From positions 124,001 through 188,000 of the forward strand of contig NZ_WNJL01000011.1 of the NCBI RefSeq assembly GCF_010378095.1: a stretch of 64,000 nucleotides of DNA, written 5' to 3'. The DNA comes from Acidithiobacillus ferrianus. GTDB taxonomy: Bacteria; Pseudomonadota; Gammaproteobacteria; Acidithiobacillales; Acidithiobacillaceae. The notes below the pieces were generated by a model that saw only the letters and a list, made by a program, of their open reading frames with translations, ran no database searches and was not told the DNA's origin. Below are positions 1 to 12,418 of the stretch, piece by piece. Position 1 is the stretch's first letter. Every line of letters begins with the position of its first letter. The translations under genes were made by a program, and so were the position numbers.

Positions 1-778
1 CGTAGAGCCCCGCCAGGTGGTCCACCGGCCCCTGCAAGACAGATACGGTCACGGCAATGATGACCCAGGCGAGCACTCCCGCGATGGCCCCTTGAAACAG
101 GCCCTGATAAAGGAAAGGTCGGCGAATGAAGGCACGGGTGGCCCCCACCAGACTCGCAATATCGATTTCATCACGCCGTTGCGCGATATGCAGGCGGATC
201 GTATTCCCCATGACCAACACCGCTCCCACCGCCAACAAGCCGGCAAGCATCCACACGGCGCGTTTGCCCAAGGCGAGGATGGCTTGCAAACGCGCCACCC
301 ATCGCAGATCCGACTGGGCGCTGGCCACCGCCGGTTCCTGACCCCAACGCGCCACCAGTGTTCGCAACGCGCCGGGACTTTGCGCCAGGGGGTTCAGTTC
401 GACCACGAAAGAAGCGGGCAGGGGGTTTTCACCCAGGGTTTGAATCGCCGCCGCCATCCCGGCGTTGTGTTCAAACTCTCTCAGGGCAGCCGTCTTGCCC
501 ACATAACGTACGCTCGCCACACCCGCGCCATGCTCCAGCAGTGCCTGAAGCCTCTCGATATCCGCCGCAGAGGCATCGCGATGCAGGAACAGGGAAACCT
601 GTGCCTGGTCCCGCCAGTGTCCGAGCAGTTGTTGGAGATTATTGAGGGCAGCGAAGAGTCCCACCGGGAGTGCCAGAACGATGGCCAGGGCCAGTACGGT
701 CATAAGCGTGGCCGCCGGTTGACGCAACAGGGTATGCAGGGCGTTTTGCGCCGCCTCCAACCGCATATGGAGATTCAC
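1..778 (-). CDS. ftsX: Cell-division ABC transporter permease FtsX (partial)
   Basis: Inner-membrane subunit of the FtsEX complex, which couples ATP hydrolysis at the septum to activation of peptidoglycan hydrolases. The reading frame is open to the window edge, so the C-terminus is missing. The visible protein has a short cytoplasmic start, a first membrane segment (about residues 18-40), a periplasmic domain, and two more hydrophobic segments (one containing AVWMLAGLLAVGAVLVMG), as in FtsX. A GTG at 778 overlaps the ftsE stop (GTGA) and an in-frame ATG lies at 766; either may be the start. The overlap implies translational coupling with ftsE. The family assignment rests on the context after ftsE and on the topology, and is strong. 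Confidence 0.9.
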   Translation of the reverse strand, partial: MNLHMRLEAAQNALHTLLRQPAATLMTVLALAIVLALPVGLFAALNNLQQLLGHWRDQAQVSLFLHRDASAADIERLQALLEHGAGVASVRYVGKTAALREFEHNAGMAAAIQTLGENPLPASFVVELNPLAQSPGALRTLVARWGQEPAVASAQSDLRWVARLQAILALGKRAVWMLAGLLAVGAVLVMGNTIRLHIAQRRDEIDIASLVGATRAFIRRPFLYQGLFQGAIAGVLAWVIIAVTVSVLQGPVDHLAGLY

Positions 779-1446
779 GCCTTGCCCTCCTCGGGAATGT
801 GCAGACGGCCCCGTTCCAGATGGAATACGGGCAGACCCAGGCGATCGACTTGAGATTGATCATGGGTAGCCACCAGCACGGTGGTACCGTGGTAATGGAA
901 GTCCCGGAAAAGATCCAGGATTTCCGTACTGAGCGCGTCATCCAGATTACCCGTCGGCTCGTCGGCGAGTAAAATTTCTGGAGTATGGACAATGGCACGA
1001 GCAATACCGACACGTTGCTGCTCGCCTCCGGACAGGGTCGCGGGTAAATCCTGCGCCCGATTCCCCAATCCCACCTTCTCCAGTGCGGCCCGGACCCGGC
1101 TTTGTATCTGCCGCCCGGACAGCCCACCCACCCGCAGGGTAAGCGCCACATTACTGAAGACATCACGATCCATCAGCAGCTTGTGGTCTTGAAAAACGAC
1201 ACCGATGCGACGCCGATAGGCGGGAATATGACGATGCTTGAAGGTGGAGACGTCGACGCCATTGACCCTCAACGTACCATGGCTGACCTCCTCCAAGCGC
1301 AACAGCAGTTTGAGCAAGGTGCTCTTCCCTGCTCCCGAGGGTCCGGTCAGCAACGCCATTTCGCCTTTGCGCATATGCAGATTCACCTCGCGGAGCACAT
1401 GATGCCGTCCCGGATAATGCTTGGTGACATTGATGAACTCGATCAT
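775..1446 (-). CDS. ftsE: Cell-division ATP-binding protein FtsE
   Basis: ATPase of the FtsEX divisome complex. The 223-residue protein is the usual FtsE length. It shows a Walker A motif (GPSGAGKST, about residue 36), the ABC signature LSGGEQQRVGIARA and Walker B followed by DEPTGNLD. The start is the ATG at 1446 (MIEFINVTKHYPG), which overlaps the ftsY stop as ATGA. The frame stays open further upstream inside ftsY but that part does not resemble FtsE. The order ftsY-ftsE-ftsX is the classic proteobacterial operon, and the overlaps on both sides point to one mRNA. Confidence 0.97.
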   Translation of the reverse strand: MIEFINVTKHYPGRHHVLREVNLHMRKGEMALLTGPSGAGKSTLLKLLLRLEEVSHGTLRVNGVDVSTFKHRHIPAYRRRIGVVFQDHKLLMDRDVFSNVALTLRVGGLSGRQIQSRVRAALEKVGLGNRAQDLPATLSGGEQQRVGIARAIVHTPEILLADEPTGNLDDALSTEILDLFRDFHYHGTTVLVATHDQSQVDRLGLPVFHLERGRLHIPEEGKA

Positions 1447-2501
1447 GACTTCGGCTCCGCAAAAAGGGCGTCGACAAAAGACCGGGGGTCGAAGGGGCGC
1501 AGATCTTCGATCTGCTCCCCGACGCCGATATAGCGAATAGGAATCGGCAAGGCTTTGGCAATGGCAACCACCATGCCGCCTTTCGCGGTGCCGTCCAGTT
1601 TGGTGATACAAAGGCCCGTCAACCCTACCGCCTCATGAAACTGCCGGGCTTGGTTGAGGGCATTCTGTCCCGTGCTCGCGTCCAGCACCAGCCAAACCTG
1701 TTGCGGAGCTTCTGCATCCTGTTTGCCGAGCACCCGTTTGATTTTTTTCAACTCCTCCATCAGGTGAGCCTGGGTATGCAGACGTCCGGCCGTGTCGGCG
1801 ATAAGCAGTTCGCTGCCGTGCGCGCGAGTCGCGGCCAAGGCGTCAAAGATCACCGAAGCGCTGTCGGCGCCCGTCCCCTGAGCCACCACGGGTACCTGTA
1901 CCCGGCGCCCCCAGCCCTGCAACTGCTCGACAGCCGCCGCCCGAAAAGTGTCCCCGGCGGCAAGCACGATGCCAAAGCCCTCCCCCTTCCAGCGCGCGGC
2001 CAGCTTACCGATGGTCGTGGTTTTGCCGGCCCCGTTGATGCCCACCATGAGCAACACCTGGGAGCGGCCCTTCTCTGGTGCCCAGGGCTGCGCGCACGGA
2101 CGGAGAATATCCAGGAGAGCATCGCGCAATGCCACCTGCAGGGCGTGGGGATCGGTGAGCTCTTTACGGCTTACCCGGTCTGTCACCCGGCTCATGATCT
2201 CCCGGGTGGCGGCGGATCCCAGATCGGCCTGCAGCAGCAGAGCTTCGAAGTCTTCCAGCAATTCAGCATCGATGACCTTTTTGCCGAATACCAGACGCCC
2301 TATCCCATCGGTCAGCTGCTCCCGGCTTCGCGTCAATCCCTCCCGGATGCGGGAGAAGAATCCCTTTTGGAACGCATCGGAATGATGTTCCGGCGCTTCT
2401 TCGTCAACGGGCGGAACCGCTTCAGAGAGCGGAACGATCTCCCGAACGGGCGTTTCCTCCGCAGGGGTGCTTTTGTTACGCTTGAACCAGTCGAACGCCA
2501 T
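1443..2501 (-). CDS. ftsY: Signal recognition particle receptor FtsY
   Basis: SRP receptor GTPase that brings ribosome-nascent chains to the Sec translocon. The 352-residue protein has a short acidic A-region (about residues 12-45), the N helical bundle and the G domain. Visible motifs are G1 GINGAGKTTT, the insertion-box DTFRAAA, G3 DTAGR and G4 TKLDGTAKGG. ATG 2501 is the start; 2502-2624 separates it from the divergent rsmD and must hold both promoters. It leads the ftsYEX operon. Confidence 0.97.
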   Translation of the reverse strand: MAFDWFKRNKSTPAEETPVREIVPLSEAVPPVDEEAPEHHSDAFQKGFFSRIREGLTRSREQLTDGIGRLVFGKKVIDAELLEDFEALLLQADLGSAATREIMSRVTDRVSRKELTDPHALQVALRDALLDILRPCAQPWAPEKGRSQVLLMVGINGAGKTTTIGKLAARWKGEGFGIVLAAGDTFRAAAVEQLQGWGRRVQVPVVAQGTGADSASVIFDALAATRAHGSELLIADTAGRLHTQAHLMEELKKIKRVLGKQDAEAPQQVWLVLDASTGQNALNQARQFHEAVGLTGLCITKLDGTAKGGMVVAIAKALPIPIRYIGVGEQIEDLRPFDPRSFVDALFAEPKS

Positions 2502-2624
2502 TGGGTTGAGCAGACCTCAGACACATATGAATCGTCACATTATCCACCGAAGAGCGGAATGGAACAATGTACAGGACGCCGGCCAGCACCGTTACCGGTG
2601 TGCCCGTCTCCGGAACCACGCTCG

Positions 2625-3194
2625 ATGAGCGTCTCCATCATCGCTGGCCGATGTCGCGGACGGCGGCTACTGACCCCCGCGGGCCGATCCCTGCGCCCCA
2701 CACCGGGAGCCGTACGCGAGACCTTGTTCAACTGGCTGGGCGGGCACGTCGCCGACGCGCGCGTGCTGGATCTTTTTGCGGGCAGCGGTGCGCTGGGCCT
2801 GGAGGCCTGGTCCCGAGGTGCTCAGGAGGTGGTGTTCATTGAAAAAAACCCACGGCATCGCCAGTTGCTGATCCGCAATCTGGCGGCTTGCGGGGTGGCT
2901 CCACAGCAGTTGGCGGGCGTCGATGCGCTCAAATATCTGCAGCGCTGTACCGCTCCATTCAACCTCATCTTCGCGGACCCGCCCTTTGACCAGGGCTGGC
3001 CGGCGCGGATGGCGCCGTTTTTGTGGAATGGTCCGAGCCTCGCTGCGGGTGGCTGGCTGTACCTGGAGACCTCCACGACGGAGCGATGGGATGATACCTT
3101 GCTGCCCACCCACTGGCGGATGCACCGACGCGGTCGCTGTGGAGATGCGCATTATGTCCTCTATACCACGTCGCCGGAGCATCGCCATGTCTGA
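2625..3194 (+). CDS. rsmD: 16S rRNA (guanine966-N2)-methyltransferase RsmD
   Basis: Methylates G966 of 16S rRNA using S-adenosylmethionine. The protein begins MSVSIIAGRCRGRRL; the IxGxxrGr start is typical of RsmD. It has the SAM motif I VLDLFAGSGALGLEAWSRGA and the catalytic motif IV FADPPFDQGW. Its 189 residues match the family. The frame is open for about 1 kb upstream, opposite ftsY, but that part has no family similarity, so ATG 2625 was chosen. The last 8 bases overlap coaD; the rsmD-coaD pair is conserved in many proteobacteria. Confidence 0.95.
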   Translation: MSVSIIAGRCRGRRLLTPAGRSLRPTPGAVRETLFNWLGGHVADARVLDLFAGSGALGLEAWSRGAQEVVFIEKNPRHRQLLIRNLAACGVAPQQLAGVDALKYLQRCTAPFNLIFADPPFDQGWPARMAPFLWNGPSLAAGGWLYLETSTTERWDDTLLPTHWRMHRRGRCGDAHYVLYTTSPEHRHV

Positions 3195-3687
3195 ACCCTG
3201 CGTAAAACGCCGGATCATTTATCCGGGAACCTTCGACCCCATCACCCACGGTCATGAGGATCTGGTGCGACGAGCGGCAGCGCTCTTCGACGAAGTGGTG
3301 GTCGCGGTGGCCGCGCAAACCGCAAAAAAGACCATCTTTCCGCTGACGGAGCGGGTCACCCTTGCGGAAGCGACCCTGGACGGGATACCGGGAGTGCGGA
3401 TACGACCCTTTCCCGGTCTGCTGATCCATTTGCTCCAGGAGGAGGGTACCCATCTCATCCTTCGGGGACTACGTGCCATATCGGATTTTGAACATGAATT
3501 TCAGTTGGCTTCCATCAACCGGCGCATGGATGCCCAGATTGAGACCCTCTTTTTGATGACCTCCGATCAACACACCTTTCTGTCGTCCAGCCTGGTGCGC
3601 GAAATCAGCCGTCTGGGGGGGGATGTGGGAGCGTTCGTTCAGCCCGTGGTTGCAGAGGCGCTCAAACGGCATTTTCCGGCGGAATAG
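3187..3687 (+). CDS. coaD: Phosphopantetheine adenylyltransferase CoaD
   Basis: Fourth step of coenzyme A synthesis: phosphopantetheine plus ATP gives dephospho-CoA. The 166-residue protein has the nucleotidyltransferase motif YPGTFDPITHGHEDL, the RGLRAISDFEHEFQ segment and SSSLVREISRLGGDV, all diagnostic of CoaD. ATG 3187 lies within the end of rsmD, implying coupled translation. No frameshift or missing residue was seen. Confidence 0.97.
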   Translation: MSEPCVKRRIIYPGTFDPITHGHEDLVRRAAALFDEVVVAVAAQTAKKTIFPLTERVTLAEATLDGIPGVRIRPFPGLLIHLLQEEGTHLILRGLRAISDFEHEFQLASINRRMDAQIETLFLMTSDQHTFLSSSLVREISRLGGDVGAFVQPVVAEALKRHFPAE

Positions 3688-3710
3688 ACCCCGGGGCCGC
3701 GGAAAAGTAG

Positions 3711-5955
<2,245 letters not shown>

Positions 5956-5971
5956 AAGTACTCCCCCCTGG

Positions 5972-6784
5972 TCAATGCTGACATCGCGGACAGAAGACCG
6001 TCGCCCGCCCGCCGATACGAGCGCCCGTTAATGGTGTGCCACAATGTGGGCATGGCTCTCTTTCCCGTCCATACACCGCCAGAGATAGTCGAAAATAACC
6101 ATTCTTGCCATCGGGCCGGGTAAAGTCACGGAGCGTCGTTCCCCCTTGGACGATAGCCGCCTCCAGCACATCGCGCACGCTTTGCACCAGCTTGGCGTAA
6201 CGTGGCAGTGCGATACGCCCGGCGCTGCGGCGTGGATCAATACCAGCAGCAAACAACGCTTCGTTGGCATAAATATTCCCGACGCCTACCACCACGCGGG
6301 CATCCATGAGCAGGGATTTAATCGCCGCTTGACGCCCGCGACTGCACCGATAGAGGTATTCCGCGGTGAAATACTCTCCCAAAGGCTCTGGTCCCAGATA
6401 CCGGATGAGCGGATCATCGTCCGCATCAACCAGCCAGCGCACCACACCAAAACGACGCGGGTCATGGAAACGCAGGCACAGATCATGCGCAAAAAGCAGA
6501 TCGACATGGTCGTGCTTCTGCACAGGGGCGGCGCGCGGGAGGATGCGCAGGTGCCCGCTCATCCCGAGATGGATGAGGATGCTCCCCTGCTCCAGATCGA
6601 GCAGAAGGTATTTACCGCGCCGCCGCAGGTTCAGCAGACATTGCCCCGTCACCCGCTCGGCGAGATCCGCATTCACGGGCAGACGTAGGCGCCGATCGCG
6701 CACGATCGCCCCCTCCAGATGTCGTCCCAGCAGATACGGGGCGACACCCAGACGGGTCACTTCGACTTCGGGTAACTCGGGCAT
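5972..6784 (-). CDS. mutM: Formamidopyrimidine-DNA glycosylase MutM (Fpg)
   Basis: Bifunctional glycosylase/AP lyase removing 8-oxoguanine and FaPy bases. The mature N-terminus PELPEVEV supplies the catalytic Pro1/Glu2. The middle has the VGNIYANEALF helix-two-turn-helix, and the C-terminus holds a zinc finger (CPHCGTPL...CPRCQH). Length 270 is normal. It starts 2 bases after the prmC stop and is transcribed with it. Confidence 0.97.
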   Translation of the reverse strand: MPELPEVEVTRLGVAPYLLGRHLEGAIVRDRRLRLPVNADLAERVTGQCLLNLRRRGKYLLLDLEQGSILIHLGMSGHLRILPRAAPVQKHDHVDLLFAHDLCLRFHDPRRFGVVRWLVDADDDPLIRYLGPEPLGEYFTAEYLYRCSRGRQAAIKSLLMDARVVVGVGNIYANEALFAAGIDPRRSAGRIALPRYAKLVQSVRDVLEAAIVQGGTTLRDFTRPDGKNGYFRLSLAVYGREREPCPHCGTPLTGARIGGRATVFCPRCQH

Positions 6785-6786
6785 GG

Positions 6787-7647
6787 TTACGCCCCGACCC
6801 CCAATGTCACGCGCGCCCGCCCGGCCAAATCATGACGCGTTTGCACGGCGCTAAAACCGGCGCCGTCAAAGAGGGTGCGCACCGCCGCGCCCTGATCCGC
6901 ACCGTGTTCCAGCAACAGAACGCCCTGCGGCAGGAGATGACTGGACGCGCCCGCAATGATGTGGCCCAGACATTCCAACCCGCTGGGGCCGGCTACCAGG
7001 GCCTCTCGCGGTTCATGCCGCAAATCGGGGAGATGGGAGTCGTCCTCCCGGAGATAAGGGGGATTGGCCACGATCCGGTCGAAGCGCAAGTCCGCGTCCA
7101 GTGGGGCGTACCAATCTCCTTGCAACCAACTCACCTGGGGCGCGCGCGTGACCCCGTTCATGCGCGCGATTCGCAACGCGGCGGGACTGCGCTCCACCGC
7201 CCAAATCTCCGCGTGAGGTCGCGCCACCGCGATCGCCAGGGCGATCGCACCGGAACCGGTACCCAGATCCAGCACCCGCGCGCGCTCCGGCAACCCCTCC
7301 AAGGTACACGTCACCAGCACTTCGGTATCCGGGCGCGGGATGAGTACATCGGGAGCCACTTGCAGGGCCATCCCATAGAAAGACCACTCCCCCAGGCAAT
7401 AAGCCAGCGGGACGCCGGCGCGGCGATGTGCCAGCAGAGAGGCGATCCGCGCGCGCTCCCCGGAGGAAATCGGGGTCAACCCGTCGCGGACCAATGCCGC
7501 CGTGTCTCGCCCTAGAGCGGCCGCCAGCAACCAACGCGCTTCCTGTTCCGGTTGGTCACTCACGATCCGCAGTTGCTCACGCAGATAATACTGCCAGTCG
7601 CGCAGAAGCCGGGGCGGATCAGGCACCGCGGCTGAATCAGAGCTCAT
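6787..7647 (-). CDS. prmC: Peptide chain release factor N5-glutamine methyltransferase PrmC
   Basis: Methylates the Gln of the GGQ motif of release factors. The 286-residue protein carries an N-terminal helical domain, the SAM-binding [15 protein letters not shown] and the substrate-Gln motif NPPYL, all diagnostic. The start is ATG 7647; a GTG one codon upstream is possible. It overlaps the 3' end of prfA, its own substrate, in the conserved hemA-prfA-prmC order. Confidence 0.96.
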   Translation of the reverse strand: MSSDSAAVPDPPRLLRDWQYYLREQLRIVSDQPEQEARWLLAAALGRDTAALVRDGLTPISSGERARIASLLAHRRAGVPLAYCLGEWSFYGMALQVAPDVLIPRPDTEVLVTCTLEGLPERARVLDLGTGSGAIALAIAVARPHAEIWAVERSPAALRIARMNGVTRAPQVSWLQGDWYAPLDADLRFDRIVANPPYLREDDSHLPDLRHEPREALVAGPSGLECLGHIIAGASSHLLPQGVLLLEHGADQGAAVRTLFDGAGFSAVQTRHDLAGRARVTLGVGA

Positions 7648-8734
7648 CACCCAGATGCTGCAGGAGATCGGCCTGATACTCCTTGATCAATGGTTCGATA
7701 ACGGCGTCGAGGTCCCCCGCCAGCACCGCCTCCAGCCGATAGAGCGTCAGATTGATGCGATGATCGGTAATCCGCCCCTGGGGAAAGTTATACGTGCGGA
7801 TGCGTTCGGAGCGATCCCCGGAGCCCACCAGTAAACGCCGGGTCTGCGCCGCCGCACTCTGTTGTTTCTCCTGCTCCTGTTCCAGTAGACGGGCCTGCAA
7901 CAACGCCATGGCGCGCGCGCGGTTCTTGTGCTGGGAGCGGTCTTCCTGACAAGCCACCACCAGACCAGAGGGGATATGGGTGATACGGATGGCGGAATCG
8001 GTCTTGTTAACATGCTGCCCTCCCGCGCCACTGGACCGATAGGTATCGATACGCAGATCGGCGGGATTGATGGTGATCTCGCTCACCATGTCCACTTCGG
8101 GCAATACCGCCACCGTGCAGGCGGAGGTATGGATGCGCCCTTGCGTCTCGGTCTCCGGCACCCGCTGTACGCGGTGCCCACCCGACTCGAATTTCAAACG
8201 GGAATAAGCGCCACGCCCATCGATTTCCAGCACGATCTCCTTATACCCCCCCCGCTCCGACTCGGAGGCGGACAGAATAGCCACGGCAAAGCCCTTGCTT
8301 TCGGCGTAACGGGTATACATCCGCGCCAGAACCCCCGCGAAAAGCGCCGCCTCCTCGCCCCCGGTCCCTGCCCGTATCTCCATAAAGACGTTGCGATCGT
8401 CACTGGGATCCTTGGGCAACAGGCGTACACGCAGTGTCTCTTCCAGTTCATCGAGATCCGCCTGCGCCACCGACATTTCTTCACCGGCAAGCGCGCGCAA
8501 CTCGGGGTCCGACTCTTCCATGCGCATCCGCTCCGCGTCGTTCAGCTCCCGCTGCCGCTGCTCATAACGGCGCAACAATTCCAGAATCGGGCTGATTTCT
8601 CCCAGTTCTTTGGAAAGCGTCTGAAAACGCTGGGCATCGTCAGCGACTCCTGGATCGGCCAGCATCTGGCTCAGGGCATCAAAACGAAAAGCCAACTGCT
8701 CTAGTTGGCCCTGCAAGCGCGGACTGAGGCTCAT
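7637..8734 (-). CDS. prfA: Peptide chain release factor 1
   Basis: Recognises UAA and UAG stop codons and triggers peptide release. The 365-residue protein holds the catalytic GGQ loop in [17 protein letters not shown], and its length and [11 protein letters not shown] segment match RF1. ATG 8734 overlaps the hemA stop as ATGA. I did not pick out the tripeptide stop-codon anticodon with certainty, but the hemA-prfA-prmC context makes RF1 rather than RF2 the natural call. Confidence 0.97.
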   Translation of the reverse strand: MSLSPRLQGQLEQLAFRFDALSQMLADPGVADDAQRFQTLSKELGEISPILELLRRYEQRQRELNDAERMRMEESDPELRALAGEEMSVAQADLDELEETLRVRLLPKDPSDDRNVFMEIRAGTGGEEAALFAGVLARMYTRYAESKGFAVAILSASESERGGYKEIVLEIDGRGAYSRLKFESGGHRVQRVPETETQGRIHTSACTVAVLPEVDMVSEITINPADLRIDTYRSSGAGGQHVNKTDSAIRITHIPSGLVVACQEDRSQHKNRARAMALLQARLLEQEQEKQQSAAAQTRRLLVGSGDRSERIRTYNFPQGRITDHRINLTLYRLEAVLAGDLDAVIEPLIKEYQADLLQHLGDEL

Positions 8735-10062
8735 CCTTCGGCATCACTGAGACGAAAAAGAATATCCAACGCCGCCACCAGGCTTTCGTTGGTCGCTTCT
8801 TGACAAGGTTGGCGCAGTGTGGCGATAGGGTCGTGAAGCACCTTGTTCATCAGCGCCTTGGAGAAAGCGTCCAGCACCGCATGGGGATTCTGCCCCTGAT
8901 CCAGATAGTGCATGAAACGACGCACCTCTTCCTGGCGCCGCTCCTCCACATGATCACGCAGACGCCGGATGGCGGGCACCACATCCAGGCTTTCGCGCCA
9001 CTGCTGAAACTCCCCCACTTCGTCAGCGATGATGAGTTCTGCGGCGGCGGCCGCTTCGCGCCGCGCGCGCATTCCGGCCTGGGCGATATTATTGAGATCA
9101 TCCAGCGTGTAGAGATGACACTGGGCCACTTCGTCGATTTCCGGGGCGATATCCCGGGGCACGGCGAGATCCACCAACATCAGTTCTCCCCGCACTCGCT
9201 GTCGCATCACTGCGGAAATCGTTTCCAGCGTCACAATGGGCAGCAAACTCGCCGTGCAACTCACCACCACGTCGGCATCGCGCAGGAGTTCCGGGATCGC
9301 CTCCAACGCATGGGCATTACCCGTGAACTTTTCGGCCAACTGCTCACCACGCTCCGCAGTGCGGTTGGCCACCGTAAACCGACCCACCCCATGCTCGCGC
9401 AAATGGGTAGCCACCAGTTCAATGGTGTCGCCGGCGCCGATCAACAATACCGATTTGCCTTCCAGGTTGCCCAGTAACTGCCTGGCCAGACTCACCGCCG
9501 CATAGGCCACGCTCACGGGCGCCGAACCGATGGCGGTCTCTGACCGCACCCGTTTTGCCACCCGGAAACTCCAGTGCAACAAGCGATTGAGCACCGGTCC
9601 GGCGGCTCCGCTGTCGGCGGCGGCCTGATAGGCATCCTTGACCTGTCCGAGGATCTGCGGCTCGCCGATAATCATGGAATCCAATCCGCAAGCCACCCGG
9701 AACAGATGGCGTACCGCCTCCGCGTCATTGGAGTAATAACCGTACCCGTCCAGCAACCGGGGATCCACGTCGTGAAAGCGGCAGAGCCAATCCTGCAAGA
9801 CTTGGCGGTGATACCCCTGCCCGCCATGCGCGTATATTTCCGTGCGATTACAGGTAGAAACGATCAGCGCTTCCCTGGCCAGCCCCAGCTCCAGAAGATC
9901 GTGATAGGCCGCAGCAAAACCTTCCGGAGAAAAAGTGACCTTTTCCCGAATCGCGATAGGGGCAGTGTGATGACTCAGACCAAAGCAGAAAATAGCAGCG
10001 ACCGTCCCTGCGGGGCGACGATTAAGGTGCAGAATTGTCGCCGAGGCCGAGCAGGATTGCAA
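8731..10062 (-). CDS. hemA: Glutamyl-tRNA reductase HemA (start uncertain)
   Basis: First committed step of C5 tetrapyrrole synthesis, reducing glutamyl-tRNA to glutamate-1-semialdehyde. Diagnostic stretches are [15 protein letters not shown], the catalytic-Cys motif [12 protein letters not shown] and [13 protein letters not shown], followed by an NADPH-binding [13 protein letters not shown]. The start is unusual: the only conventional candidate is TTG 10062, which adds about 22 residues before the conserved block and lacks a clear ribosome site. The conserved protein begins near an ATT at 9993. It heads the hemA-prfA-prmC-mutM-GTPase operon. Confidence 0.95.
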   Translation of the reverse strand: MQSCSASATILHLNRRPAGTVAAIFCFGLSHHTAPIAIREKVTFSPEGFAAAYHDLLELGLAREALIVSTCNRTEIYAHGGQGYHRQVLQDWLCRFHDVDPRLLDGYGYYSNDAEAVRHLFRVACGLDSMIIGEPQILGQVKDAYQAAADSGAAGPVLNRLLHWSFRVAKRVRSETAIGSAPVSVAYAAVSLARQLLGNLEGKSVLLIGAGDTIELVATHLREHGVGRFTVANRTAERGEQLAEKFTGNAHALEAIPELLRDADVVVSCTASLLPIVTLETISAVMRQRVRGELMLVDLAVPRDIAPEIDEVAQCHLYTLDDLNNIAQAGMRARREAAAAAELIIADEVGEFQQWRESLDVVPAIRRLRDHVEERRQEEVRRFMHYLDQGQNPHAVLDAFSKALMNKVLHDPIATLRQPCQEATNESLVAALDILFRLSDAEG

Positions 10063-10118
10063 GCCAAGTCACGAGCGGTTATTGTGCCCGCTGACCATGA
10101 AATGCGGAGAACGGGGAG

Positions 10119-11780
10119 ATGAGGAGCAGGCTTGGAGGCGTTGTGGCGGGTGTCATGCTCGGCCTCGTCACCGCATGCGCGGCCGCCAATTCCGCCTTCG
10201 GTGGTATAACCAGGGAACAACTCTACTACCTGCTCGTCGCGGAATTCGCCACCGCGCAACGGGTACCGCAATTGGCCATCCCGGCTTGGCAAATGGCCGC
10301 GAAGTTGGCTCCGGAGGCCAATGTTCTTCGCCGTGCGACCCAGGTCACCGCGCAATTCGGCGATTTTCCGGGTGCCCTGCAACTCGCCGAACGCTGGCGC
10401 GCGGCGGCTCCGGGCAGCGCAGATGCCGATCAGTTCGAGGCCGCTCTGCTGCTGACGACGGGCAAGGACGAGCAAGCCATTCAGCTGCTGCAGGCCACCC
10501 TGGCCCGCTTTCCCGATAATCCCAATGTCACCTTGCAACTCGCCGAACTACTGGTCTCCCATGGACGCAGTGGTGAGGCACGACGACTACTGAGTGCGCT
10601 GGCCGACAAGGACCCGGACTCCGCCTCCGCCTATTATGCGCTGGGGCGCATTGATCTTGCCGAAAAACGACCCGAGCATGCCATCTCCTGGTTGGACAAA
10701 GCCACCAGCCTCCGTCCGGACTGGCAGGAAGCCGCCATCGGTCTCGCCGAGGCCCTGCAAGCCACGCATAATTTCACTGCCGCTCTGCAAACCATGCAAA
10801 GTTTTACCGCCAGCCATCCGGACGCCACGTTCGCACGCCAATACCTGGCGTTCCTCTACCTCAAGATGGGTGGCTTGACCCAGGCTTACCGCATCTATCA
10901 GCAACTCGCCCAGCAATATCCCGATGATCCTGATATCGCCCTGTCTCTGGGGCTCATGGACATCAATCGCGCGGACTGGAAAGGCGCGGAAACCGCCCTG
11001 TGGCGCGCCCGCGAATTGGCCCCTCAATCTCCCGCACCGCTCTACTATCTGGGCCGCCTGTATGAATCCCAGGGACGCTGGGCAGAGGCACTGCAATGGT
11101 ATCAGCGCATCCACTCCGGGCCGCTCCATCCAGAAGCGGAACTACGCAGCGCACGGGTGGAGTACCTGCTGGGTCATCACGAAAACGCCATGAAAAAGCT
11201 CCAGAAGCTGGCGACCGAACACCCGCAGGAGGCACGGATCCCATTGCTGGAGGTCGAACTGCTGCGCAGCAACGGGCACCTTCATCAAGCGCTACAAGCC
11301 GTCAATCTGGCCCTGCAGCGCATGCCGGACCAAGCTGATCTCTGGTACGCTCAGGGAGTCGTCTACGAACAACTCAAAGATTACCCGGCCATGGAGAACG
11401 CCATGCGCACGGTGATCCGCCTGGTGCCCGATAGTGCCGAAGCGTACAATTTCATCGGCTATAGCCTGGTGGAGCGTCACCGCCAGTTGGCGGAAGCGCA
11501 AAAGCTCTTGTCAAAAGCGCTCCGTCTGGCGCCTGAAAACCCGGAGATACTCGATAGCGTGGGCTGGCTGCTTCATTTGCAAGGCGACAACAGCAAGGCC
11601 CTGGAATATCTGCAGAAGGCTCACGCGGGTCTGCCCGACGACGCCGAAGTCAGTGCGCACCTCGGACGAGTCCTCTGGTCGCTGGGGCGCCACCCGGAAG
11701 CACGACAAGTCTGGCACGATGCGCTGCGGAAGCACCCGGATAATGCCGTCCTCAAAAGCGACCTCGCGCGCCAACCATGA
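10119..11780 (+). CDS. TPR-repeat lipoprotein
   Basis: A 553-residue protein with an export signal and a likely lipobox (VMLGLVTAC), so probably a lipoprotein. The rest is almost entirely tetratricopeptide repeats, such as ALGRIDLAEKRPEHAISWLD and LADLWYAQGVVYEQLKDY-like units. It lies divergent from hemA and overlaps lolB as ATGA, so the two are probably translated together. TPR lipoproteins before lolB-ispE are common in beta/gammaproteobacteria; their role (envelope scaffold) is inferred. ATG 10119 has GGAGA 8 bases upstream. Confidence 0.85.
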   Translation: MRSRLGGVVAGVMLGLVTACAAANSAFGGITREQLYYLLVAEFATAQRVPQLAIPAWQMAAKLAPEANVLRRATQVTAQFGDFPGALQLAERWRAAAPGSADADQFEAALLLTTGKDEQAIQLLQATLARFPDNPNVTLQLAELLVSHGRSGEARRLLSALADKDPDSASAYYALGRIDLAEKRPEHAISWLDKATSLRPDWQEAAIGLAEALQATHNFTAALQTMQSFTASHPDATFARQYLAFLYLKMGGLTQAYRIYQQLAQQYPDDPDIALSLGLMDINRADWKGAETALWRARELAPQSPAPLYYLGRLYESQGRWAEALQWYQRIHSGPLHPEAELRSARVEYLLGHHENAMKKLQKLATEHPQEARIPLLEVELLRSNGHLHQALQAVNLALQRMPDQADLWYAQGVVYEQLKDYPAMENAMRTVIRLVPDSAEAYNFIGYSLVERHRQLAEAQKLLSKALRLAPENPEILDSVGWLLHLQGDNSKALEYLQKAHAGLPDDAEVSAHLGRVLWSLGRHPEARQVWHDALRKHPDNAVLKSDLARQP

Positions 11781-12418
11781 TCCGCGCCTCCCATCACCCG
11801 CGCAAACGACCCGCCCGTACCCTTGCCATGCTCCTGCTCTCCGGTACGCTGGCGGCCTGTGCCACAACCCCACCGATCCAGTCCCCTCGGCACGTCCTGT
11901 TACCCGCGGCAGAAAGAAATCAGGTGGTCGCCAGCCTGAAATCCTGGCAGGCCAGCGGACAAGCGGCGCTCAGCACCCCCAAAAACAGTGAGGACTTCGG
12001 CTTCCGCTGGAAACAATTGCCTCAACGGCAGGAACTCTCCATCTATGACCCGCTGGGTCGCACCATCGCCCGCATTGAGGTCGATCCCCAGGGTGCGCGC
12101 CTGCGCTTGGCCAACGGCGAAACGCGACAAGCGGACAATCTGGCTGCCCTCCTCGCTTTGGTCCTGCATGTCGATCTTCCCGCCAACGAACTGCCTGGCT
12201 GGATGCTCGGCCTGCCCGGCCACACGACGGCCGAACGGACGAATACTGCCGGACTACCCACGCTACTGCACAGCGGCCCCTGGCGGATCCATTACCTCCA
12301 ATATGCGCCGGTAGGCGGCCTGATCATGCCCAAACTACTCCAGGCCACCGGCCCAGAGGGGATCACCCTGCGCCTGGCCATCACCCAGTGGCGGATGGGA
12401 ATCCACGATATCCCATGA
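11777..12418 (+). CDS. lolB: Outer-membrane lipoprotein receptor LolB
   Basis: Accepts lipoproteins from periplasmic LolA and inserts them in the outer membrane. The protein has a signal peptide with lipobox LLSGTLAAC, then the LolB pattern of ASGQAALSTPKNSEDFGFRWKQ-like strands and a PxxELPGWMLGLPG motif. Length 213 is normal. It is sandwiched, with 4-base overlaps, between the TPR lipoprotein and ispE. Confidence 0.92.
   Translation: MIRASHHPRKRPARTLAMLLLSGTLAACATTPPIQSPRHVLLPAAERNQVVASLKSWQASGQAALSTPKNSEDFGFRWKQLPQRQELSIYDPLGRTIARIEVDPQGARLRLANGETRQADNLAALLALVLHVDLPANELPGWMLGLPGHTTAERTNTAGLPTLLHSGPWRIHYLQYAPVGGLIMPKLLQATGPEGITLRLAITQWRMGIHDIP

Noticed and set aside
1635..2624. Open frame running into rsmD, giving a 519-residue protein
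   Set aside because: The part before 2625 lies opposite ftsY and has no RsmD similarity; it is open only because of GC-rich codon bias.
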